Counted from the stretch's first letter, positions 6,287 to 12,905 are shown. The stretch is 14,415 bases of DNA from Candidatus Shapirobacteria bacterium (GCA_020056515.1 JAGVHP010000032.1:1-14415); one strand, 5' to 3'. Translations and numbers: made by a program. Notes: a model not told the origin generated them from the letters alone.

Positions 6287-7656
6287 ATCACGAGCTTCTT
6301 TATTTTACAATCATTTTTCAAATCTTCAATGACATATCCTTTCGTTTTAATAAGATCCCGCAGTCTGTCCGACTCCGTCCAATTACCTACCCTTCTTGCC
6401 TCCAGTCTTAAAGCTGCCATTTTACTAATTTCGTCAGAAATTTCCTCTCCTTTTGACCTCTCATCCAATTTCAGTCCCAATACTCTATCAAAATCTAAAA
6501 GAGTCGCCTTTTTGTCTTCCGGTTTTATATTCTCATCCTTCACCAGTCTCCACACCAAAGCCATCACTTCCGGCATTGCCAAATCGTCACCTAAAATCTC
6601 AACAAATTTTTCTTTATAATTTTTGTCAATCTCTCTCCCAACTTCAATTTCTGCTAAAAAACCTCTTAATTTATCCAAAGCCACTTGTGCGGCCTTCAAT
6701 GAATCTAAAGAAAACTCTAAACCTTTCCGGTAATGTGATGTTAAAACCAGATATCTGTAAGCCAAAACATTAAAACTCAGGCCTTTCAGGTCAAAGACAG
6801 TATAAAGACCACCCGTTGATTTACTGATTTTACTACCGTCAAAAGTAATAAAAGTATTGTGCATCCAAATATTGGCGGTTTGTCGCCCCCAAGCCCCAAA
6901 GCCTTGAGTTATTTCATTAGTATGGTGGATGGCGATATGATCTTCCCCGCCGGTATGGATATCAAAAGGGTTGCCAAGATATTTAGTTGACATCGCCGTA
7001 CACTCAATGTGCCAGCCGGGAAACCCCACCCCCCAAGGACTCTCCCATTCCATTTGTCTCCTTGTCCCGTCTTTTGGTGAAAACTTCCACAAGGCAAAAT
7101 CGGCCGGACTTTTCTTCTCCTTATTTTCCTCCACTCTGGCTTTTATTTTTTCCAAATCCAAATGACCAAAATCGCCATAACCCGGAAACTTAGCCGTATC
7201 AAAATAAATTCCATCACTTATTTTATAAGTAAAACCATTGGCTTCTATTTTTTTTATTAATTCAATTTGTTCCGGAATATGATCAGTCGCTCTCGGCATT
7301 ACCGCCGGTGTCTCAATATTTAACAATTTTAAATTTTCTAAAAACTCGTTTTCATATTTTTTAGCCAAATCCCAAGCTGATACCCCTTCTTTTTTTGATC
7401 CTTTTTCCATTTTATCCTCACCCTCGTCAGCGTCAGAAGTTAAGTGGCCGACATCGGTGATATTAACTACCTGTTTCACCTCAAAACCCAAATATCTTAA
7501 AGTTCTGACCAGCACATCCCAACAAACATAGGCATACATGTTACCAATATGAGGGCTGCTATACACCGTCGGCCCGCAGCTATATATCCCTACCTTCCCG
7601 GGTATTATCGTTTTCAGTTCTTCCTTTTTTCGGGTGGCGGTATTGTAAATAACCAT
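6280..7656 (-). CDS. cysS: Cysteinyl-tRNA synthetase
   Basis: Class I aminoacyl-tRNA synthetase that charges tRNA-Cys; 458 aa, normal length. Seen: the HIGH-type motif as HIGN (36-39), the KMSKS-type motif as KISKS (276-280), and all four zinc ligands expected for selecting cysteine: C27 (YSCGPTVY), C219 (WHIECTAMS), H244 and E248 (IHHTNEI). The C-terminal helical DALR-like region and a short basic tail are intact. The ATG shares one base with the TGA of the upstream coiled-coil gene (TGATG). A TAAAAT lies 6 bases before the ATG without a clear -35, so an internal leaderless promoter is possible but weak. Confidence 0.96.
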   Translation of the reverse strand: MVIYNTATRKKEELKTIIPGKVGIYSCGPTVYSSPHIGNMYAYVCWDVLVRTLRYLGFEVKQVVNITDVGHLTSDADEGEDKMEKGSKKEGVSAWDLAKKYENEFLENLKLLNIETPAVMPRATDHIPEQIELIKKIEANGFTYKISDGIYFDTAKFPGYGDFGHLDLEKIKARVEENKEKKSPADFALWKFSPKDGTRRQMEWESPWGVGFPGWHIECTAMSTKYLGNPFDIHTGGEDHIAIHHTNEITQGFGAWGRQTANIWMHNTFITFDGSKISKSTGGLYTVFDLKGLSFNVLAYRYLVLTSHYRKGLEFSLDSLKAAQVALDKLRGFLAEIEVGREIDKNYKEKFVEILGDDLAMPEVMALVWRLVKDENIKPEDKKATLLDFDRVLGLKLDERSKGEEISDEISKMAALRLEARRVGNWTESDRLRDLIKTKGYVIEDLKNDCKIKKLVIS

Positions 7657-8126
7657 CAGTCAATTTTACCCTTAAATTCACTCGTTTGGGACAATTGGCT
7701 GAGATCCGGTTGCTGCTTCTTTTTCGGACCGGGTACAAACTGTCTCTTCTTAGCCTCCCGCTCCGGGTTTCCTGTTTCGTCTACTCTTTGATTTCTTTCT
7801 GCCTCTTCCGCCTCCCGTTGTCTTTTTAAATTTTCCAAAAACAGTCTTTCTTCCTCTTCTTCTTTTTTCTTTTTCTCATCTCGCACTTCTTCAATTTCCT
7901 TTTCCACGTTTCTGCCTCGACCCGCCGTAGCTTCAGCGTAGGCGGCTTGCTTTTTCTCTTCCTCCTCTTTAGCCTTAGCTATTTCCGCCTCATTCATCGG
8001 TTTTATGTCCCCTACCAGCTCCTGTCCTGTTATTACCCTGCTGGCAATATTGACTGTTTCCTCAGCCGCCTTTTCTACTGTCTCCGTCGCTATCTGTCCC
8101 AAACTGGAAAGAAATTTTTTTATCAC
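7656..8126 (-). CDS. Charged coiled-coil hypothetical protein, 156 aa
   Basis: Not recognised by name. An N-terminal amphipathic helical part (about 1-40, SSLGQIATETVEKAAEETVNIASR) is followed by a long Glu/Lys/Arg-rich helix, probably a coiled coil (about 45-115), then a basic Pro/Gln-rich tail (FVPGPKKKQQ). It has no signal peptide, membrane span or cysteine. The track start would be TTG at 8129. GTG at 8126 is preferred because it overlaps the recR stop as GTGA and has GGAGG 8 bases upstream, one of the strongest Shine-Dalgarno sequences in the window. Residues around 62-72 (AAYAEATAGRG) come from a GC-rich imperfect palindrome that differs from the surrounding low-complexity codons. The cysS ATG overlaps its stop by one base. 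Confidence 0.8.
   Translation of the reverse strand: MIKKFLSSLGQIATETVEKAAEETVNIASRVITGQELVGDIKPMNEAEIAKAKEEEEKKQAAYAEATAGRGRNVEKEIEEVRDEKKKKEEEEERLFLENLKRQREAEEAERNQRVDETGNPEREAKKRQFVPGPKKKQQPDLSQLSQTSEFKGKID
7922..7945. repeat. GC-rich imperfect palindrome inside the coiled-coil gene
   Basis: CCGCC at 7922-7926 pairs with GGCGG at 7941-7945, and an inner GC-TTCA-GC forms a tip, separated from the outer arms by unpaired GTA on both sides. It is read in frame as part of AAYAEATAGRG on the - strand. Its base composition is sharply different from the A/G-rich coiled-coil codons around it, as expected for an inserted short repeat. From memory, YAEATAG-like peptides recur in unrelated Patescibacteria proteins, but this was not checked. 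Confidence 0.5.
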
Positions 8127-8728
8127 CAAACTCTCCTCCCCTCTAAAGCTTTCTCTAAAGTTGCTAAATCAGCAAACCCCAAATCCGCTCCCATTGGCAA
8201 TCCACTTCCTAATCTGGTAATTTTAATATTATCTTTGATTTTTGATATTTGATTTTTGATATATAGTGCCGTCGCTTCCCCTTCCATGGTCAAATTGGTA
8301 GCCATAATAACTTCCGATATTTCTTTATTTTTGACTTTTCCTAAAAGTTCGGCGATCTTTATGTCCTCCGGCCCGACATGATCCAAGGGGTTTATTACCC
8401 CGCCCAAAACATGATAAACCCCCCTATACCCACCGATAGCCTCAAATGACAGCACATCATCAGCCCTTTCTACCACACACAACTGGCTTCTATCCCGATT
8501 TGTGTCACTGCAAACCGCACATAGCTCCTCCTCACTCACCCCAAAACAGTTACTACAAATTCGTACCTTTTCCTTCAATTCACTTATGGCCAGAGCTAAA
8601 TCATTATTAAATTCTCTCGGAGTCCGTAACAAATAAAAGGCTAATCTCCCGGCACTTTTTGGCCCTACCCCCGGCAACCGTTGAAGCGACTCAATTAACC
8701 GGCTTAACGCTTTGGGTAACTTCACCAC
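8123..8728 (-). CDS. recR: Recombination mediator RecR
   Basis: RecFOR-pathway protein that helps load RecA at single-stranded gaps. 201 aa from the chosen start. Domains in order: helix-hairpin-helix (LQRLPGVGPKSAGRLAF), a C4 zinc finger (CSNC and CAVC), then a Toprim domain (LCVVERADDVLSFEAIGGYRGVYHVLGG, later ITRLGSGLPMGADL). The frame extends to a GTG at 8755, inside ybaB. GTG at 8728, 4 bases after the ybaB stop, matches the usual RecR N-terminus (LPKALSRLIESL) and has TATTTT 6 bases before it. The codon at 8725 is also GTG and cannot be excluded. Part of the conserved dnaX-ybaB-recR cluster. Confidence 0.95.
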   Translation of the reverse strand: MVKLPKALSRLIESLQRLPGVGPKSAGRLAFYLLRTPREFNNDLALAISELKEKVRICSNCFGVSEEELCAVCSDTNRDRSQLCVVERADDVLSFEAIGGYRGVYHVLGGVINPLDHVGPEDIKIAELLGKVKNKEISEVIMATNLTMEGEATALYIKNQISKIKDNIKITRLGSGLPMGADLGFADLATLEKALEGRRVW

Positions 8729-8732
8729 AAAT

Positions 8733-8981
8733 TTAAAATAAACCTTCCAACCCACCCATATCTTTCATTTTTTTAGCCGCTACTTCCTGTGATTTCTTCA
8801 ATACTTTATTGATAGTATCCACCAGTGTCTTATTTTCTACTCCGTTTATCGACAGATATTTTATTTTTTGATCTCCCGAAACCTTTATCACTATTCCGTT
8901 TTCTTCAATCTCCACCATCTCAGCTTCGACCGCCTTTTTTAACCTAAAAGCTTGGGCAATCATTTTGGCTTTATCAAACAT
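8733..8981 (-). CDS. ybaB: YbaB/EbfC family nucleoid-associated protein
   Basis: Small DNA-binding protein, usually a homodimer, found between dnaX and recR in many bacteria. 82 aa, somewhat shorter than the usual ~105. It retains the alpha-beta-alpha pattern: a first helix (KMIAQAFRLKKAVEAEMVEIEE), a beta hairpin (IVIKVSGDQKIKYLSING), and a C-terminal helix with VLKKSQEVAAKKMKDMGGL. The shortening is at the N-terminal helix and C-terminal tail. TAAAAT lies 5 bases before the ATG without a good -35. Identity rests on fold pattern and on gene order. Confidence 0.9.
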   Translation of the reverse strand: MFDKAKMIAQAFRLKKAVEAEMVEIEENGIVIKVSGDQKIKYLSINGVENKTLVDTINKVLKKSQEVAAKKMKDMGGLEGLF

Positions 8982-9000
8982 AATTTATTTTAACATCTCC

Positions 9001-10467
9001 CTAGCTAAATATCCTTTCAGCAATTTCGTTAATTTCTCCCTCGTCCGTCTTACCTGTTGTAACTCCAGCGGCAGTGGACTCTCTTGTTATCACTTTTTTG
9101 TTTTCAGTTAATAGGCACTCAAACTCAATTTCATCCCCCAGTACTTCTGCTAAACCTGCATTAACAATCTTTCGGTTTTTGTTTTCTTCCAACCTCTCTT
9201 TATGAAACTTATAGAACACCCCCAATACCAACACCCCATCTTTAATTTTCTCTGGCCTGGCAGCCCTCAAAAAGGCCTCTACTGAATGATTATACGGTTT
9301 AACCGCCGCCAACACCTGGCTCCATTTTTTTTCAACCTCCTCCAAACTTACCTTATCGTTACTTCTTTTTGTAATTTTAGGTTCCTCTCTCTTTGGCTCG
9401 ACGTCGGCGACCTTCGGCTCAATAACTATTACTTTTTTTTCTCCCAAAAACTCCACCACTGCCAGCTGTAGTGGTAATTGCGACAGCTCAGTCAACTTTT
9501 CTTTTTTCCCGGCTTCAATTAACAATGACAACCATCTTATTACCTCTACCATATTCAAACCCTCCGTTGACTTTTCACCCACTCCGTAAAATGACAACAA
9601 TTTTTTTTGAAAATAATCAACCCACTTTTCCCGTAAAGTCCCAAAATTAGCTCCCATTATTGCTAGTTTTTGTAGCTTATTTAATATTTCCTTTCCTGAA
9701 TTTTTCATCAAATCTTTCTCGATTTCCTCACCCTGATACTCTCCGCTCTTTTCCAAAAATTCCGACATGTCTTTAACACTAATGTTTTTACCAACTTCCA
9801 AAAATACCTCATTAAAAGATCTCTGGATATTACGAAAACTTCCGTCTGACCTCGAAATTAACAATTTAATTGCTGCCGGCTCAATTTTTATTTTTTCTCC
9901 GTCAATAATTTTTTTTAGTGACGACATTAAATCAGCTTCCTTACCTCTGGTAAAATTAACCCGGCTTAAGCGCGATAACACCGTATCCGGAATTTTTTCT
10001 TCATCGGTAGTACACAAGATCAGAAATAAGTCCTTTGGCGGCTCCTCCAGAAGCTTGAGAAGGGCGTTAAAGGCCTCCCGGGTCAGCATATGAACCTCGT
10101 CAATTATCATTACTTTCTTTTTTAATCGGCTTGGACTTAAATATGCTCCTTCTTTAAGACTCCTGACATCATCAATCCCTCTGTTTGAAGCCGCGTCAAT
10201 TTCCAAAATATCCAAACTATTCCCTTTCAATATTTCCTTGCAATTCAAACACTCATTACAGGGCTCGACACCTTGTGGTTTTAGACAATTTATTGCCCGA
10301 GCTACAATTCTGGCCGCCGATGTTTTCCCGCAACCCTTAGGTCCGGCAAAAAGCCAGGTTTGAGGAATTTCTTTAGCCTCGAGCAACTTCTTTAATTTTT
10401 CCGATACATCAGGTAAATCCAGCTCACACACTCTCTGTGGCCGATACTTAAGATGAAATACTGACAT
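9001..10467 (-). CDS. dnaX: DNA polymerase III subunit gamma/tau
   Basis: Clamp-loader ATPase of the replicase; 488 aa. Seen: Walker A GPKGCGKTS (42-50), zinc module cysteines C61, C70, C73 and C76, Walker B VMIIDEVH (119-126), sensor 1 CTTDEEKIP (152-160), and the arginine-finger region SRLSR (165-169), where SRC is usual. Sensor 2 is in GSFRNIQRSFNE (209-220). Domain III runs to about residue 340. A charged linker then leads to a C-terminal domain (about 373-460, KWSQVLAAVKPYNHSVEAFLRAARP). At codons 343-345 the message has eight A residues at the domain III/linker boundary, where slippage would give a gamma-like protein. First gene of dnaX-ybaB-recR, with its own promoter. Confidence 0.95.
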   Translation of the reverse strand: MSVFHLKYRPQRVCELDLPDVSEKLKKLLEAKEIPQTWLFAGPKGCGKTSAARIVARAINCLKPQGVEPCNECLNCKEILKGNSLDILEIDAASNRGIDDVRSLKEGAYLSPSRLKKKVMIIDEVHMLTREAFNALLKLLEEPPKDLFLILCTTDEEKIPDTVLSRLSRVNFTRGKEADLMSSLKKIIDGEKIKIEPAAIKLLISRSDGSFRNIQRSFNEVFLEVGKNISVKDMSEFLEKSGEYQGEEIEKDLMKNSGKEILNKLQKLAIMGANFGTLREKWVDYFQKKLLSFYGVGEKSTEGLNMVEVIRWLSLLIEAGKKEKLTELSQLPLQLAVVEFLGEKKVIVIEPKVADVEPKREEPKITKRSNDKVSLEEVEKKWSQVLAAVKPYNHSVEAFLRAARPEKIKDGVLVLGVFYKFHKERLEENKNRKIVNAGLAEVLGDEIEFECLLTENKKVITRESTAAGVTTGKTDEGEINEIAERIFS

Positions 10468-10472
10468 GCCCC

Positions 10473-10501
10473 ATTTTAAATTGAAATACCCTCAACCACA
10501 A
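10473..10501 (-). promoter_or_regulatory. Promoter of dnaX
   Basis: On the - strand, TTGTGG (10496-10501), 17 bases, TAAAAT (10473-10478), then 5 bases to the ATG at 10467. The GGGG between hexamer and start is too close to act as a Shine-Dalgarno, so the message is predicted to be leaderless. It lies in the short gap after ybeY, making dnaX-ybaB-recR a separate unit. Confidence 0.55.
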
Positions 10502-10521
10502 TATGGCTCTCTACATCACGT

Positions 10522-10559
10522 AAAGTCTCCCTTGTCAAAGGGAGATTTAGAGGGATTTT
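10522..10559. repeat. REP-like hairpin repeat abutting the ybeY stop
   Basis: A perfect 8-base stem, TCTCCCTT (10526-10533) with AAGGGAGA (10538-10545), closes a GTCA loop; one G-T wobble and two further A-T pairs extend it. It is followed by ATTTAGAGGGATTTT. This matches, from memory, the pattern of a short palindromic repeat seen in many unrelated bacteria (AAAG-TCCCCC hairpin-GGGGGA-TTTA-GGGGGA). The - strand copy begins at the ybeY stop codon. The U-run after the stem is too short for a convincing intrinsic terminator. Confidence 0.6.
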
Positions 10560-10914
10560 ATTTCATCAAGTTTTCCACCCCATGAATCATCCATTCTTTT
10601 AGTACCTCATCTAAATTATTATTCAGCAATTTGGCTTCATATTTTAATTTTTCAGTACAAATTACTATATCACCCAACCGTATCAATCCATCACTATCTA
10701 CTTCTCTCGACATCGGAAAACCCAACACCTGTGGCACATAATCCTTCTCCCTATATTGCTTATTTAATTTCTTCGCTCTTATTTTTCCCACAAACATAAT
10801 ACTCAATTCCACCTTATCCTCCCCATATCCCAAATCCCACAATGCTTTTTTAGCCGCTACTCTGACTTTTTCTTCCTTTAGTCCCCAGTTTCGGGGGTGT
10901 TTTATCAGTATCAC
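10558..10914 (-). CDS. ybeY: YbeY-like endoribonuclease homologue, C-terminally truncated
   Basis: YbeY is a metal-dependent endoribonuclease of rRNA maturation and ribosome quality control, normally about 150 aa and ending in HGxLHLxGYDHxxD, whose three His bind zinc. Here the protein is 118 aa and ends IHGVENLMK, so only the first His remains, the second is aligned with Asn, and GYDH is gone. The upstream part is recognisable but drifted: LNKQYREKDYVPQVLGFP for the usual YRxKDxPTDVLSFP, and an intact LGDIVIC. The stop codon is the first base of a REP-like repeat. The GTG start overlaps the yqeY stop as GTGA. It may be a pseudogene, or a shortened protein that keeps only a ribosome-binding role. 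Confidence 0.8.
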   Translation of the reverse strand: MILIKHPRNWGLKEEKVRVAAKKALWDLGYGEDKVELSIMFVGKIRAKKLNKQYREKDYVPQVLGFPMSREVDSDGLIRLGDIVICTEKLKYEAKLLNNNLDEVLKEWMIHGVENLMK

Positions 10915-11342
10915 GCTAATTTATCTTTAACAATCTTGGAAACCGTTTCTCCGCCGACTTTACCCCCCAGTCTTTTTATCGTTTCTCCCATAATCGCTCC
11001 GAAATTTTTTCCCTTCTCTAATATAACCTCATCGACTATTTTTTCAACTTCTTCTTCTGATATTCCCACCGGCAAATACTTTTTCAACACTTCTATTTCA
11101 TAATCCTGCTCAGAAACCAAATCTACTCTCTCTGCTTTCAGAAACATGGCTCTTGCCTCTTCTTTATTTTTCATTTCCTTTCGCAATACCTTTATTTCTT
11201 CAGATTCATCCATTTTCCCACTCGGTAGTTGTAGTTCCCTTTTATCCAAAACTGAAATCAAATACCTTAATACACCCACCATTCGAACGTCTCCTAATTT
11301 TAGGGCGGCATCACAGTCAGTTTTTAATTTACTTCGCCACAT
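10911..11342 (-). CDS. yqeY: GatB/YqeY domain protein
   Basis: YqeY-family protein, related to the tRNA-binding tail domain of the GatB amidotransferase subunit; its exact role is not settled. 143 aa, typical length. Recognised by an N-terminal helix (MWRSKLKTDCDAALKLGDVRMVGVLRYLIS), the EEIKVLRKEMKNKEEARAMFLKAERVDL segment, EIEVLKKYLP and the C-terminal GAIMGETIKRLGGKVGGETVSKIVKDKL. The ATG lies inside rpsU, overlapping its 3' end by 14 bases, and its stop overlaps ybeY by 4. rpsU-yqeY is a common pair, so it is almost certainly read from the rpsU promoter by translational coupling. Confidence 0.92.
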   Translation of the reverse strand: MWRSKLKTDCDAALKLGDVRMVGVLRYLISVLDKRELQLPSGKMDESEEIKVLRKEMKNKEEARAMFLKAERVDLVSEQDYEIEVLKKYLPVGISEEEVEKIVDEVILEKGKNFGAIMGETIKRLGGKVGGETVSKIVKDKLA

Positions 11343-11547
11343 TTCGTCTTATTTTCTTAGATCTTCGGCGGCATTTCTTCCGCCAAATAATAACTTTTTT
11401 CAATGCATATCTCTCTTCCGACGGTTTGCTGTAAGCGGTTCTTTTTCGAATCTCTTCAATTATGTCTTCCTCCAAACACAACCTCCGAAATTTACCAATA
11501 ATATCGTCTTTTGACTCACCCTTTTTTTTAGTAACTACAATTGCCAA
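11329..11547 (-). CDS. rpsU: 30S ribosomal protein S21
   Basis: Small-subunit protein near the anti-Shine-Dalgarno end of 16S rRNA. 72 aa, with the family pattern KGESKDDIIGKFRRLCLEEDIIEEIRKRTAYSKPSEERYALKK and a basic C-terminus. The start codon is TTG (11545-11547); no ATG fits, and MAIVV is right for S21. It is preceded at 7 bases by AAGGAGGTG, the strongest Shine-Dalgarno in the window, and by a good promoter 36 bases upstream. It therefore has a real leader, unlike most genes here. A run of eight A residues at codons 7-9 (KKK) is present. Confidence 0.95.
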   Translation of the reverse strand: MAIVVTKKKGESKDDIIGKFRRLCLEEDIIEEIRKRTAYSKPSEERYALKKVIIWRKKCRRRSKKIRRNVAK

Positions 11548-11582
11548 ATAAAAACACCTCCTTAATATTTTTTAACTTTGCT

Positions 11583-11611
11583 ATTCTATCCGGTCCTACT
11601 GATTTTGTAAA
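11583..11611 (-). promoter_or_regulatory. Promoter of the rpsU-yqeY-ybeY unit, with Shine-Dalgarno downstream
   Basis: On the - strand, TTTACA (11606-11611, 5 of 6 to consensus), exactly 17 bases, TAGAAT (11583-11588, 5 of 6). The start site should be near 11576, leaving about 29 bases of leader that contain AAGGAGGTG at 11555-11563. The -35 is formed by the last codons of the upstream Fn3/dockerin gene. Confidence 0.72.
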
Positions 11612-12231
11612 CACTTAACCAAGTCCAGACTATTAACTATTTTATCTCCGTTGTAATCGACCCCGGATTTACACTTTGACACAGTTGTTGGCACCGCCGG
11701 AGTCTTCCTTAAACAATCAATATAATCCTTACTGTTAATTGTTCCATCCCCATTAGAGTCCACTCCTTTCTGGCACCCTCCAGCCTTCACGGTCGGAATA
11801 ACTTCTACAATTTTTGTCGGCGTCGCCCCTTCTCCACCACCCACTTTAGTTTTAAAAGAATAGGGAATACCGCTATTATCAAACACTTCTTCCCCCACCC
11901 TAATTCGAAAATAATAATTAGTGTTGGCCTTAAGCGGCGATAATACTACCGCATGGCTTACTGTTTGATCTGATTCCGGTGCCCTGAGAAGCAATGAGGC
12001 CGGAGTGGTTCCGTATTCCACTATTCCCACCGTCGCCTTATCTGAAACCCAGTTAATTGTCGCAGTTTTACCATCTTCAGCCGACTTCGCCACCACACTC
12101 TTCGGTTCGGTATCAGCTGACGCCCCACTCATATAAGTCTTGGCTGTATTTACCCCCAACACTCCCAACACTCCCACCAAAATCAGAATCACCACTATTA
12201 AAATTGACTTAATACCAGCCGCCCCTTTCAT
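11596..12231 (-). CDS. Membrane-anchored Fn3-like and dockerin-like surface protein
   Basis: 211 aa from the preferred start. An N-terminal signal anchor (about 8-28, ILIVVILILVGVLGVLGV) is followed by a beta-sandwich of the fibronectin III/purple-acid-phosphatase N-terminal type (about 45-130, ATINWVSDKATVGIVEYGTT, NTNYYFRIRV) and a Thr/Pro linker. A C-terminal dockerin-like pair of calcium loops comes last: D158-x-N-x-D-G...D169 and D192-x-N-x-D...D203, with paired cysteines C153, C173, C187 and C207. The track start is GTG at 12237; ATG at 12231 is preferred because it overlaps the upstream stop as ATGA. Last gene of the surface operon. It could dock onto the cohesin-like proteins encoded directly upstream. 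The ligand preference is inferred, not shown. Confidence 0.85.
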   Translation of the reverse strand: MKGAAGIKSILIVVILILVGVLGVLGVNTAKTYMSGASADTEPKSVVAKSAEDGKTATINWVSDKATVGIVEYGTTPASLLLRAPESDQTVSHAVVLSPLKANTNYYFRIRVGEEVFDNSGIPYSFKTKVGGGEGATPTKIVEVIPTVKAGGCQKGVDSNGDGTINSKDYIDCLRKTPAVPTTVSKCKSGVDYNGDKIVNSLDLVKCLQNQ

Positions 12232-12905
12232 AGCCACTTTAGGATTGTTCCGGCAATAAGACCCACAATCCCAAAGATCAAAAGGCCAATCGTTGTCCCC
12301 ACACTACCAGTCTGAGGTAATTCTGCACCGCTACCATTGTTTGGAGTCACTGTCGCCCCCGGAGGGGAAGTAGGTTGAGGACCACTATCACCTGTAATCG
12401 TATAACTACCATTCTGATTACTGGCACAATCAATTACGTCGATTCCCTGATTATCAAAAATATTTGTATCAATAGTTGAACCCGCCTGGCAGGTAAAGTT
12501 TACCGCCGCTGTCCCTGTACCCTTGGCCTTAAATGTCACCACCGCCAAATCACCAACAATCGCCACCGATTCACCCAAGACTGAGTCCCCTGAAGGATTA
12601 AAGGACATGTCCAATTTCCCATCACTATTATAAATATTTTTTCCCATTGAAAAGGTAAAAGCCGGAGAACTGGGATCCTCAACTGACACTACTTCCAATT
12701 TACCGGCATCAAAAGTCAAAAATGCATCCACCGCCATTGATTTAGCCGTCCCCGAATCAACCCCGACGGTTACTTTAAATGTCGAACCATTACTAAAACT
12801 TCCCGAACTTGGGGACAACTTCAGCATCGGCCCAGCCACGGCCGCGCTTGATGCGGATACCCCTAAGCATAAAACCAAACTTAAAATAAACAGACTTTTC
12901 TTCAT
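12228..12905 (-). CDS. Secreted cohesin-domain protein with LPQTG-type anchor
   Basis: 225 aa. A signal peptide (about 1-24, cleavage likely after AVA) is followed by a cohesin-like beta-sandwich at about 28-172 (STFKVTVGVDSGTAKSMAVDAFLTFDAGKLEVVSVEDP, then DLAVVTFKAKGTGTAAVNF). C139 and C160 may form a disulfide. A Pro/Thr/Asn/Gly-rich spacer leads to LPQTG (196-200), a hydrophobic helix and the short tail KWL. This resembles a sortase sorting signal, although the tail has only one basic residue, so simple membrane anchoring is also possible. No sortase gene is in the window. Cohesins bind dockerins. Both neighbours in the operon carry matching modules: the previous gene overlaps it by 4 bases (ATGA) and the next does the same. 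Confidence 0.85.
   Translation of the reverse strand: MKKSLFILSLVLCLGVSASSAAVAGPMLKLSPSSGSFSNGSTFKVTVGVDSGTAKSMAVDAFLTFDAGKLEVVSVEDPSSPAFTFSMGKNIYNSDGKLDMSFNPSGDSVLGESVAIVGDLAVVTFKAKGTGTAAVNFTCQAGSTIDTNIFDNQGIDVIDCASNQNGSYTITGDSGPQPTSPPGATVTPNNGSGAELPQTGSVGTTIGLLIFGIVGLIAGTILKWL

Noticed and set aside
10468..10520. A lost C-terminal part of ybeY beyond the repeat
   Set aside because: All three frames were read on the - strand; none gives HxxGYDH or a plausible tail, so the missing end is gone rather than displaced.
10521..10549. The hairpin after ybeY as an intrinsic terminator
   Set aside because: The stem is good, but on the - strand it is followed by CTTTACG rather than a T tract; the repeat interpretation fits better.
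10875..10905. CCCC...GGGG inverted repeat near the start of ybeY
   Set aside because: Only a 4-base stem, inside codons for conserved-looking residues; probably chance.
7656..12905. UGA recoding as seen in some Patescibacteria
   Set aside because: TGA closes recR, yqeY, the coiled-coil gene and two surface genes at ATGA/GTGA overlaps, and no gene has internal TGA codons.
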